Of a DNA stretch of 22,427 nucleotides, positions 7,275-14,510 are shown one piece after another; the first letter of the stretch is position 1; each line of letters opens with the position of its first letter. Under the pieces are notes generated by a model that was given only the letters and a program-made list of their open reading frames with translations, ran no database searches and was not told where the DNA came from. This DNA comes from JBBSUX01 sp038234045 (GTDB taxonomy: Bacteria > Pseudomonadota > Gammaproteobacteria > Burkholderiales > Burkholderiaceae_C): positions 1 through 22,427 of the forward strand of contig JBBSUX010000016.1 in assembly GCA_038234045.1 (NCBI GenBank), written 5' to 3'. The position numbers were made by a program, and so were the translations under genes.

Positions 7275-8858
7275 TTATGGACCAGGCGCAATGAGCGCCT
7301 TCAGGACGCCCGGCTTAAAGCTGGTTTCGAGAGTGGCAGACAGGCCTTCGAATACATCGTCCAGCGTGCGCACTTTGAGCGCTCCGCCAGCGCCGAACAG
7401 CGCCTGCATCACGTCGGGATCTTCGAACAGCCCATGCAGGTACACGCCGAGCACATTGCCCGCCGGGTTTTGCCAGGCGAGGCCAGGCATCACTTCACGC
7501 GCCACATCACCCTTAGCTGCCATGGCTGGATGCTGCGCGGTTTGACCATGATGAATTTCGTAACCCGTCACCTGAACCCCCGAGAGCGCTGCCCACGGTC
7601 CGGCCAAGGTCCCGAAGCGTGCAGTGGTTCGCCGCACCTGCTTGGCGGGCTCGAACACGGTAACCAGCGGCAGCAAGCCAAGGCCGGGGCCGTTGCCATC
7701 CACCGCCGCCGTGTCAATCAGTGCCTCGCCCAGCATCTGCAGGCCGCCGCACACGCCAAGCACTGCGCCGCCGCGCACGGCATGAGCGGCTACAGCGCGG
7801 TCCAGACCCTGCGCGCGCAACCATTGCAGATCGGCAGCAGTGGCTTTGGAACCCGGCAGCACGATCCAATCCGCTGGCCCAAGCCCAACAAGGTCTGCCG
7901 GGCTGCGCGCCCACAGCAGACGAAGGCCCGGCACGTTCTTGAGCAGCTGGAATTCGTCGAGGTTGCTGATGCGCGGTGGCGCGATCACCGCGACGGTCGA
8001 AGGAACCGAACGCGCAGCGCTTGGACCCGCTGCGGACGCTGATGCGGACGCACCAGTACCAAGCGACGGCGCCATATCGAACACGCCATCCTCTTCCGGC
8101 AGGCCGTGGTGCCACTGCATCGGGATGGTCGCAACCGTTGGCACTCCCGTCAGCTCCTGAAGCATCTGCGGCGCCGGCGCCAGGAGCGCAGCATCTCCCC
8201 GAAACTTGTTGAGCACGAAGCCGCGAATCAACGCGCGCTCATCCGGCGGCAGCAGCGCCCAGGTTCCGTAGAGGTGCGCAAATGCGCCGCCCCGATCGAT
8301 ATCGGTGATAAGCAGGCAACGCGCATCGGCGTACCGCGCCACGCGCATGTTGACGATGTCGCTGGCGTGCAAATTGATCTCTGCGGGTGAGCCGGCACCC
8401 TCGATCACCACCACGTCGTTCTCGGCGCGCAACGCATCCAGCGCAGCGGTGATGTGCGGCCAGACATGCGCGCCGCGTTCGCGCCATGGCAAGGCCGATA
8501 GGTCAGCACTTACCTGTCCCATCAGCACCACCTGACTGCGGGTGTCGGCTTCGGGCTTGAGCAGCAGCGGGTTCATGCGCACCTCGGGCACGGCGCGCGC
8601 GGCGAGCGCCTGGAAATACTGGGCACTGCCGATTTCGCCCAAGCAGCCGGCCGCGCCCTCCACCACCCGGGCGTTGTTGCTCATGTTCTGGGCCTTGAAC
8701 GGCGCCACCTTCAAGCCCTGATTGCTGATCCAACGACACAGCGCAGTGGTCAACCAGCTCTTGCCGGCGCCACAGGTGGTTCCAAGCACCCTGATGCAGA
8801 AAGCGGGGCGGCGTGAGGAGGGCATGGGCATGAAGGAAGGTTGCAAAAACGAAAACAT
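7275..8858 (-). CDS. cobQ: Adenosylcobyric acid synthase (glutamine-dependent amidase)
   Basis: CobQ amidates side chains b, d, e and g of adenosylcobyrinic acid a,c-diamide using glutamine and ATP. The 527-residue protein has an N-terminal dethiobiotin-synthetase-like ATPase domain (LGTTCGAGKSWLTTALCRW, PFKAQNMSNNARVV, VVIEGAGSPAEINL, DIDRGGAFAHLYGTW, LNKFRGD). A C-terminal class I glutamine amidotransferase domain has the nucleophile Cys370 in GVCGGLQMLG and a His in YLHGLFED. An Ala/Ser-rich linker of about 25 residues near 270 makes it slightly longer than usual. The ATG at 8858 directly follows the cobC stop (TGA-ATG), implying translational coupling. Starts at Met10 or Met12 are possible, but no better Shine-Dalgarno supports them. 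Confidence 0.97.
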   Translation of the reverse strand: MFSFLQPSFMPMPSSRRPAFCIRVLGTTCGAGKSWLTTALCRWISNQGLKVAPFKAQNMSNNARVVEGAAGCLGEIGSAQYFQALAARAVPEVRMNPLLLKPEADTRSQVVLMGQVSADLSALPWRERGAHVWPHITAALDALRAENDVVVIEGAGSPAEINLHASDIVNMRVARYADARCLLITDIDRGGAFAHLYGTWALLPPDERALIRGFVLNKFRGDAALLAPAPQMLQELTGVPTVATIPMQWHHGLPEEDGVFDMAPSLGTGASASASAAGPSAARSVPSTVAVIAPPRISNLDEFQLLKNVPGLRLLWARSPADLVGLGPADWIVLPGSKATAADLQWLRAQGLDRAVAAHAVRGGAVLGVCGGLQMLGEALIDTAAVDGNGPGLGLLPLVTVFEPAKQVRRTTARFGTLAGPWAALSGVQVTGYEIHHGQTAQHPAMAAKGDVAREVMPGLAWQNPAGNVLGVYLHGLFEDPDVMQALFGAGGALKVRTLDDVFEGLSATLETSFKPGVLKALIAPGP

Positions 8859-9917
8859 TCAGAGTGTCGGCTGCGCCGGAATTGAGCGCCTCAGCGAACG
8901 CATCGCCCGCACCAGCGCCTGCTGCGCATCCGGCGCCAACACTCCCAGCCGCACATGGCCGGGAAGGCCAAACGACGCGCAGTTTCGCAGCTGGATGCCG
9001 TCGGCGCGAAGGGCGGTCAACAAGCCGGCCACTTCTCTCCCAGAGATTTGCGCGACAAAGTAGTTCGCCAGGCTGCCCGCCAAAACCCGCCAGCCGAGCG
9101 CCGCGCACGCATCTACCTGCGCCGCCTTCCAGGTCCGCAGAGTAAGCAGCGATTCAGCCAGCCAATGCTGTGCAGCGGTACCCGCCCATGCGTCCAGCAT
9201 CGCAACGCCATGCGAACCGACTGGCCAGGATGGCGCGTGCGCCTGGAGCAGCGCCAATGTTTCAGGGTTTGTTCCGGCCGGAGCCAGTGCATAAGCAGCA
9301 CGCACGCCGGTCAAACCCATCGCCTTGTTCGGCGTCCAGAGTTGCCAGGCATTGGCAGGAAGTATCTGCGGCAGTTGCGCATCTTCGAGGCGCAAGGGCA
9401 TATAGGCGCTATCGATCACGCGGATGACTGCGTCATGGGTCTCAGCTTCGACCTGAGCCGCCCGCCAGGCAAGCAAGGCCGGGTCGAGTTGGCCTAGCGG
9501 GCTCGACGGCTCACAGGCCCAATGCAAGCCAGCCTTGGCGTGACGCGGGTCAGATGGGCGAAGCAGCAGCATTCCACGCGCCTGCGCCGCTTCAGCGTAG
9601 TCGCCATAGCTGTGCGCTGGCAATGCGACAGCTTGGGTGCCAAGTGCAGTTGCGACAGCGGTGATGCGGTGGATGAATTCGCTCGCGCTGCCCGCCAGCA
9701 CGATGCGTTGGGGCGTAGTGCCGTGAAACCCCGCCAGCCGCTCGCGCAGCGCCGTGTAGGCCGGATCCGGGTAGCGCGTCGCATCAGCCTCCCGCACAGC
9801 GGCAAGCACTGGCGGGCACGGGCCGCAGGCGTTGCTGTTGGTAGAGAAATCATGTCGCGCGGCCGCAAGCGCGTCGGGTCCGCCATGCACGAACGCGCTC
9901 GCGTCAGCCACGGCCAA
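8859..9917 (-). CDS. cobC: Threonine-phosphate decarboxylase (CobC; CobD in Salmonella naming)
   Basis: This PLP enzyme decarboxylates L-threonine O-3-phosphate to (R)-1-amino-2-propanol phosphate, the linker attached by CbiB. The 352-residue fold-type I protein starts with VHGGPDALAAARHDFSTNSNACGPCP. It has RYPDPAYTALRERLAGFHG, VLAGSASEFIHRI and IDSAYMPLRL. The PLP Lys is at about residue 198 in LWTPNKAMGLTGVRAAYAL, and LRNCASFGLPGHVRLGV is near the C-terminus. The frame opens after a TAA, so the start must be TTG at 9917, GTG at 9911 or a later GTG; none has a strong Shine-Dalgarno. With the TTG start the gene overlaps cbiB by 14 bases. It is adjacent to cbiB, its metabolic partner, and to cobQ. 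Confidence 0.93.
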   Translation of the reverse strand: MAVADASAFVHGGPDALAAARHDFSTNSNACGPCPPVLAAVREADATRYPDPAYTALRERLAGFHGTTPQRIVLAGSASEFIHRITAVATALGTQAVALPAHSYGDYAEAAQARGMLLLRPSDPRHAKAGLHWACEPSSPLGQLDPALLAWRAAQVEAETHDAVIRVIDSAYMPLRLEDAQLPQILPANAWQLWTPNKAMGLTGVRAAYALAPAGTNPETLALLQAHAPSWPVGSHGVAMLDAWAGTAAQHWLAESLLTLRTWKAAQVDACAALGWRVLAGSLANYFVAQISGREVAGLLTALRADGIQLRNCASFGLPGHVRLGVLAPDAQQALVRAMRSLRRSIPAQPTL

Positions 9918-10944
9918 GCGCCATTATTGCTATCGTGAGTAGAGCTAGTCGCGCATATGCTATAAGCGCGACATCCACTTTTGATACTAAATTATCTGCG
10001 CGTGCAAGGTCATCCGCTGTCGGTTCACCGCCGGACGCGTTCAGCGCATAGCTACGTGGCTTCGACAGGCGAACATCTAGCGCGAGCGCCATCGCCGCCA
10101 TCGGCCAGCCGCTGTTGGGAGACGGCGTGCGGCGGGCCTCGGTTGTCAGCGTGTGCAGCGGCACGCCACCGGCCACACTTCCAAGCAGCAGGGCCGTGAT
10201 GCGGGCGGGCAGCCAGGACAGCACATCGTCCGCGCGGGCGGCCCATTTGCCAGCCCATTGCCAATAGCGCCCACCCCGCATTCCCGGGTAGCCCCACATC
10301 GCATCGGCCGTGTTGGCAAACCGATACAGCGCTGCACCCGGCAAACCCAGCAGCACGAACCAGAACAGCGGCGCAACGACCGAATCATTCAGGTTCTCCG
10401 CCAATGATTCGATAGCGCTCTGACGCACCTCGCTGCCGCTGAGCGAACCCACGTCACGACTCACCAGCCAGGCCAGTCGCGCGCGGCCCGCGGCAAGCGA
10501 TTGCGTCAATGCCTGCTCGACAGCGCGCACTTCGCTGCGCAGCATGGCGAGCGCCATGAGCGGCTTGAGCAGCAAGCCCAGAACGATCGCAGCGCCGACG
10601 AGGCGCGCCAAGCCGGCCACGTCGAAAGACGGCAGCCCGCTGCCTGCAGCCCAGGCGACGGCGCACTGCAAGCCAGCAGCAGCTATCACAACCAGAGCTG
10701 CAAGCGCGCACCAGCAAATCGCCGCGAGCCAGAAAGCCTTCAGATCCCGCCCCGTTTCCACACTCGGCGCGAGGCGCGCGCCGCAGGCATCCAGTGCACG
10801 ACCCATCCATACCACCGGATGCCATCGAGCCGGCGGCTCGCCGCACAGCCGATCCACGCGCAACGCCACCAGCACCGCAAGCGCGGTGCAGAGGCTGCCG
10901 CGCGCGCCGCTGCCAGCCAGCAGATGAAGCCACTCGATCGGCAT
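9904..10944 (-). CDS. cbiB: Adenosylcobinamide-phosphate synthase
   Basis: CbiB is an inner-membrane protein that joins adenosylcobyric acid to aminopropanol phosphate. The 346-residue sequence has the diagnostic N-terminal RVDRLCGEPPARWHPVVWMGRALD, several hydrophobic helices, LVSRDVGSLSGSEVRQSAIESLAENLNDSVVAPLFW, RFANTADAMWGYPG, WAARADDVLSWLPARITALLL and NSGWPMAAMALALDVRL. It is some 25-30 residues longer than the roughly 320-residue forms I know. The last 26-30 residues (from about 317) are encoded by AT-rich sequence containing copy 2 of the dispersed repeat, so the natural C-terminus seems to have been replaced or extended by repeat sequence. The new tail is hydrophobic (LALLTIAIMAL). 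It lies 32 bases after cobO and overlaps cobC. Confidence 0.95.
   Translation of the reverse strand: MPIEWLHLLAGSGARGSLCTALAVLVALRVDRLCGEPPARWHPVVWMGRALDACGARLAPSVETGRDLKAFWLAAICWCALAALVVIAAAGLQCAVAWAAGSGLPSFDVAGLARLVGAAIVLGLLLKPLMALAMLRSEVRAVEQALTQSLAAGRARLAWLVSRDVGSLSGSEVRQSAIESLAENLNDSVVAPLFWFVLLGLPGAALYRFANTADAMWGYPGMRGGRYWQWAGKWAARADDVLSWLPARITALLLGSVAGGVPLHTLTTEARRTPSPNSGWPMAAMALALDVRLSKPRSYALNASGGEPTADDLARADNLVSKVDVALIAYARLALLTIAIMALGRG
9943..9985 (+). repeat. Dispersed AT-rich repeat, copy 2 (inside cbiB 3' end)
   Basis: A 43-base copy beginning AGCTAGTCGCGCAT and ending CCACTTTTGAT, aligned gap-free with the copies at 274-316 and 14738-14780. It contains a perfect seven-base inverted repeat, GTCGCGC at 9948-9954 and GCGCGAC at 9966-9972, so the RNA or single strand could form a hairpin. 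It is antisense to cbiB, which translates its complement as the end of the protein. AT-rich flanks suggest the element spans about 9921-9996. It stands out from the GC-rich surroundings. Confidence 0.75.
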
Positions 10945-10976
10945 CGGAAATGGTTGGATTGGCCCGACGATCGAAC

Positions 10977-11546
10977 CTAATCCTCGATCCCACGCTGTGC
11001 CGGAACACCCGCCTCGAACGCGTGCTTGATCATCTTCATTTCGGTCACGGTGTCGGCCAGTTCGATGATCTCGGGCGGGCAGCGCCGACCTGTGAGCACC
11101 ACGTGCACATCCTTCGGTCGGTTGCGCAAGGTCTCGAGCACCGGCTCCAGAGGCATCCAGCCGTAGATCAGCGGATAGGTGATCTCATCCAGCACCACCA
11201 TAAAGTGCTCGCCCGACAGGATGGAGGCCTTGGCCTTTTCCCAGCCATCGCGTGCCAACTGCGCACTGCGCTCGAGATCTTGGCTCTTCCAGCTGAAACC
11301 GTCGCCCAAGCCTTCGATCGGAATCCCGATCTGCTCGAACATGCGGTGTTCGCCGAAGCGCGCACTCGGCACCTTCATGAATTGATAAATCTTGACCGAC
11401 TTGCCGCGGCCGTGAGCGCGCAATGCCAAGCCGAATGCAGCCGTGCTCTTGCCCTTGCCATCACCGGTGTTGACGATGACGAGGCCGCGCCGCTCACCTT
11501 CGGATTTGTCGTACGGCTTCTCGCTGGGTGCGGTTTCGATTTCCAT
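10977..11546 (-). CDS. cobO: Cob(I)yrinic acid a,c-diamide adenosyltransferase
   Basis: CobO (BtuR/CobA family) transfers the 5'-deoxyadenosyl group of ATP to the cobalt of corrinoids. At 189 residues it has the expected size. It shows the P-loop GDGKGKST at residues 28-35 after VIVNT, FGLALRAHGRGKSVKIYQFMK, ARDGWEKAK, MVVLDEITYPLIYGW, VVLTGRRCPPEIIELADTVTEMK and a C-terminal FEAGVPAQRGIED, all characteristic of this family. The ATG at 11546 is preceded by a purine-rich stretch (GAAAGACAG). It lies 80 bases downstream of btuD, the largest gap among the genes after btuB, so an internal promoter is conceivable, but I see no clear hexamers. Confidence 0.97.
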   Translation of the reverse strand: MEIETAPSEKPYDKSEGERRGLVIVNTGDGKGKSTAAFGLALRAHGRGKSVKIYQFMKVPSARFGEHRMFEQIGIPIEGLGDGFSWKSQDLERSAQLARDGWEKAKASILSGEHFMVVLDEITYPLIYGWMPLEPVLETLRNRPKDVHVVLTGRRCPPEIIELADTVTEMKMIKHAFEAGVPAQRGIED

Positions 11547-11626
11547 GATTCTGTCTTTCTTTCAATAGTTGCCCGAACGGGATCGGGTAGAAATGGAGGG
11601 AGGAAATGCACGTCAAGCCGCGCCAA

Positions 11627-12469
11627 TCAACGCGGCAACGCAATCCATCGATGCTCCAGACGAAGCACCTGCACCCGGTGGTCGAAGACCGCTTCGAGGG
11701 CCGCGTGGGTAGCCGGATCGTCGCAAGCGCCCTGGTGCACCACGCAGCCCTTGTCCATCACCACCAGCGCGTCGGCTGCCAGGGCCATCGTCACCTCGTG
11801 CAGGACACTCACCACCGTTCGACCGAGGGTCACCTGTTTGCGCACGATATCGTGCCAGTCAGCTTGATGCGGGGGATCGAGATTGGCCAGGGGCTCATCC
11901 ATCAGCAGCACGGCAGCATCAACCGCCAGCGCGCGCGCCAGCAGCACCCGCTGGCGCTCACCGCCCGAGAGATCAGCGAGCAGTCTGTCGCGCCATTCCC
12001 AGGCCTGGGTGCTGCGCAAGGCACTCTCGACAACCGCCCGATCCTGCGCACTCGGCGCTGCCAGCCAGCGCTGGTGCGGCAATCGCCCGAGCATGGCGAC
12101 GTCGTACACCAGCATCTCCTCGGCAGAATTCTGGTTCTGGCCGAGCCAGGACACCCGCCGGGCGCGATCACGGCGCCTGATATCCGCAATCGGCTCGCCC
12201 TGCCAGAGCACCTGGCCGCCATCCGCTGCGATCAGTCCGGCCAGTGCGCGCAGCAAGGTCGATTTGCCAGCACCGTTAGGGCCGACGATGCTGGTCCACG
12301 CGCCTGCGGGCAGTGACAAATTGACGTCGTGCAATACCGGTGCGCGGCCGAGGCTTACCCGTAGCCGACTGAGCGCCATCGCAGGCACCGAACGACCCGC
12401 GTCATGTTCCCGGCCCTGGCGTTGGACCTCGGCGCGCGACCCGCTGGTGGCGCTAAAAAGGCCTCTCAT
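11627..12469 (-). CDS. btuD: Cobalamin ABC transporter ATP-binding protein
   Basis: The ATPase subunit of a FecCD-type importer. From the ATG at 12469 the protein is 280 residues, with Walker A GPNGAGKST at 63-71, Q-loop SWLGQNQNS, signature LSGGERQRVLLARALA, Walker B AVLLMDEPLANLD and the switch His in SVLHEVTMAL. The ATG overlaps the permease stop as ATGA, which fixes a plausible coupled start. The first 30 residues are not part of the ABC fold, and Met31 (MALSRLRVSL) is an alternative start. The open frame continues far upstream, but that part is a shadow of the permease gene. Position between btuF/btuC and cobO, downstream of btuB and a cobalamin riboswitch, supports a B12 rather than siderophore substrate. 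Confidence 0.94.
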   Translation of the reverse strand: MRGLFSATSGSRAEVQRQGREHDAGRSVPAMALSRLRVSLGRAPVLHDVNLSLPAGAWTSIVGPNGAGKSTLLRALAGLIAADGGQVLWQGEPIADIRRRDRARRVSWLGQNQNSAEEMLVYDVAMLGRLPHQRWLAAPSAQDRAVVESALRSTQAWEWRDRLLADLSGGERQRVLLARALAVDAAVLLMDEPLANLDPPHQADWHDIVRKQVTLGRTVVSVLHEVTMALAADALVVMDKGCVVHQGACDDPATHAALEAVFDHRVQVLRLEHRWIALPR

Positions 12470-13560
12470 GTTCGGTCCCTCACGCCAACGCGCCAGTGCA
12501 TCAGCCACAGCAGATAACCGCCGCCGATGAAAGCGGTAAGCACGCCTACCGGCAGCTCCCGGGGCGCGATCACCCAGCGCGCGAGCAAGTCGGCGCCCAG
12601 CAGCAAAACCCCGCCCATGCCGGTCGAAAGCAGCATCAGCGGCCCTTGCCGTGTCCGCACCAGCGGCCGCACCAGATGCGGAGCCGCAAGACCGACGAAG
12701 GCAATCAGACCCGTTTGCGCCACCGCTGTGCCGGTTGCCAGCGACAGCACCACGACCAGGGCTGCACGCAGCGCCGGCAGCGCCAGCCCCAGGCTGAGCG
12801 CGGTAGATTCGCCCAGCGCCAGCCCGTCGAGTACCGGAGCCAGAGCCCAGGCCGCAGCAACGCAGGGCAGCAACACCCCCAGCATGATCAGGCACGCTGG
12901 CCAGCCGACAAAATTGGTGGTGCCGAGTACAAAACCCTGCATCGACTGCAAAATCTCAGGTGCCGCCAGCGTGACCAGATCTTTCGCCGCGCCCAGCACC
13001 ACAGCCACGATAACGCCCGCCAGCAACAGCCGCAGAGTTTGCTGCACGCCGCGAGCCAGCGTGAGGGTGAGCAGCACAGCGAGCACCGCGCCAGCAAACG
13101 CGGCGCTGGTCAGGCCCAGCCGCAGCGCCCAGTGCGCCGCGCTGCCCACGACAGCGACGGGCGCAATCCCGATCGCCCAGAGCGCGAGCGCCACGCCCAG
13201 CGACGCACCCGAAGCACTGCCCAGCAGATACGGGTCTGCCAGCGGATTGCGAAAAAGCCCCTGCGCGACTGCACCCGCGATACCCAGCAGCGCTCCGGCC
13301 GCCCAGGCACCGACGCTGCGCGGCACGCGGATGTCCCACACGATCTGCATCATCAGCGGATCGGTGTGTGCGCGCAAAACACTGCTGGCGCCGGTACTGC
13401 CGATGCCGGCGCCCAGCACCAACAGGAAGACAGTTGCGGCAAGAAGCGCAGTGGCCACCAGCAGCGCCCGCATTCGGCCCGACGGACGTACCGAAGCCTC
13501 TGCAGTGCCTTGCCCCGCTGACTGCAACCGGACTTTGCGCGAACCTTCTTCTGCAGCCAT
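12466..13560 (-). CDS. btuC: Cobalamin ABC transporter permease (FecCD/BtuC family)
   Basis: A 364-residue integral membrane protein with about ten helices. Family motifs are DIRVPRSVGAWAAGALLGIAGAVAQGLFRNPLADPYLLGSASGASLGVALAL, LAGVIVAVVLGAAKDL, GFVLGTTNFVGW, ALSLGLALPALRAALVV, AVAQTGLIAFVGLAAPHLVRPLV and APRELPVGVLTAFIGGGYLLWL. I chose the ATG at 13560, five bases after the btuF stop, over a TTG at 13596 that would overlap btuF by 31 bases. An Arg/Ser-rich N-terminal extension of about 30 residues precedes the first helix. The 3' end overlaps the btuD start by four bases (ATGA). It pairs with BtuD and BtuF to carry corrinoids through the inner membrane. Confidence 0.94.
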   Translation of the reverse strand: MAAEEGSRKVRLQSAGQGTAEASVRPSGRMRALLVATALLAATVFLLVLGAGIGSTGASSVLRAHTDPLMMQIVWDIRVPRSVGAWAAGALLGIAGAVAQGLFRNPLADPYLLGSASGASLGVALALWAIGIAPVAVVGSAAHWALRLGLTSAAFAGAVLAVLLTLTLARGVQQTLRLLLAGVIVAVVLGAAKDLVTLAAPEILQSMQGFVLGTTNFVGWPACLIMLGVLLPCVAAAWALAPVLDGLALGESTALSLGLALPALRAALVVVLSLATGTAVAQTGLIAFVGLAAPHLVRPLVRTRQGPLMLLSTGMGGVLLLGADLLARWVIAPRELPVGVLTAFIGGGYLLWLMHWRVGVRDRT

Positions 13561-13565
13561 GCGCT

Positions 13566-14510
13566 TCAGCCAGCCGGCGAAAACCGGCGCAGGCAATCGG
13601 CCATGATGCGCGCTGCCGCTGCCATACGAGGACCGGGCCGAACCAGAATGTCCGACTGCGCCTGGGTGAAAACGCAGATCCGTTTGTTGCGTACGGCGTC
13701 GATCGCCGGCCAGCCGGGACGCTCGGCCAGACTGGCTGCGTTCTGGTCGCCGATCATGATCAGATCAGGATTGGCACGCACCACGAATTCGGGATTGAGC
13801 TTCGGGAAGGGGCCGAGCTCCAGCGGCACGATGTTGGCCACGCCCAGCCGCGTCAGCGTCTCGCCGATAAAGGACGATGCACCAGCGGCATAGGGCGCGC
13901 GGTTGACCTCGAAATACACCCGGCGGTCCCGCGCTGCGGGTGACAGCGATGCGGCCGCCGCATCGACCCCCGCATCGATGTGGCGCCACACGCTGTCGGC
14001 ATCATTGACTTGCAGCAACAGGCCAATGGTCGCCAGCACACGTTTCACGTCGGCCTGAGTCTTCGGCTCCAGCACCAGCACCTTCAGACCCAGCGATTCG
14101 AGCCGCGCAGTAATCCGCGCCGAGCGCGACAGCAGCACCACGTCGGGCTGGAGCGCGACGATGGCTTCCACGTTGGCATCATCGAGCCCACCCAGATGCG
14201 GCAGTGCCGCGACCGATGCGGGCCAGTTGGAATAGCGATCGACGCCCACCAGGCGCGCGCAGGCATCGAAGGCGCAAACCGTTTCGGTGAGCGACGGCAG
14301 CATGGAGACGATGCGCTGCGGCACCTGGGCGAAATCGACCGCCGCACCGCGCTCGTCCACGACCTTGTAGGCATACGCTGCACTCGTAACGCTGCCGAGC
14401 AGTATGCAGAAAGCCATCCGCAGGCAGCGGCTTTTCAGTCGTTGCGGAACGCGTTCCATCGGTGCGACGGTTGGCGTATGGCCACACAAGCGCAGGAACG
14501 ATCTCATCAT
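13566..14510 (-). CDS. btuF: Periplasmic cobalamin-binding protein (BtuF-like)
   Basis: A 314-residue class III substrate-binding protein. After a signal segment (RMAFCILLGSVTSAAYA, likely cut after Ala47) it has VPQRIVSMLPSLTETVCAFDACARLVGVDRYSNWP, LGGLDDANVEAIVALQPDVVLLS, LVLEPKTQADVKRVL, VYFEVNRAPYAAGASSFIGETLTRLGVANIV and NPDLIMIGDQ. These fit the BtuF/FecB family that hands B12 to BtuCD. The ATG at 14510 overlaps the cobU stop (ATGA) and has a good Shine-Dalgarno (AGGGGAG) seven bases upstream. That gives an unusually long 30-residue stretch before the hydrophobic core. An internal ATG at 14459 would give a conventional signal peptide but lacks a ribosome site. Siderophore specificity cannot be excluded by sequence, but context argues for corrinoids. 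Confidence 0.93.
   Translation of the reverse strand: MMRSFLRLCGHTPTVAPMERVPQRLKSRCLRMAFCILLGSVTSAAYAYKVVDERGAAVDFAQVPQRIVSMLPSLTETVCAFDACARLVGVDRYSNWPASVAALPHLGGLDDANVEAIVALQPDVVLLSRSARITARLESLGLKVLVLEPKTQADVKRVLATIGLLLQVNDADSVWRHIDAGVDAAAASLSPAARDRRVYFEVNRAPYAAGASSFIGETLTRLGVANIVPLELGPFPKLNPEFVVRANPDLIMIGDQNAASLAERPGWPAIDAVRNKRICVFTQAQSDILVRPGPRMAAAARIMADCLRRFSPAG

Noticed and set aside
10794..11867. A 357-codon plus-strand open frame opposite cbiB, cobO and btuD
   Set aside because: It crosses several gene boundaries on the other strand and has no recognisable domain; it is a shadow frame.
12470..12895. N-terminal extension of the btuD reading frame to 12895
   Set aside because: The extension lies inside btuC in another frame and has no ABC features. 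The ATGA overlap at 12466-12469 gives a natural start.
12527..13606. A 359-codon open frame on the plus strand opposite btuC
   Set aside because: It is antisense to a well-supported permease gene. Its product is low-complexity Ala/Ser/Arg/Pro-rich with no domain, as expected from GC-rich codon shadows.
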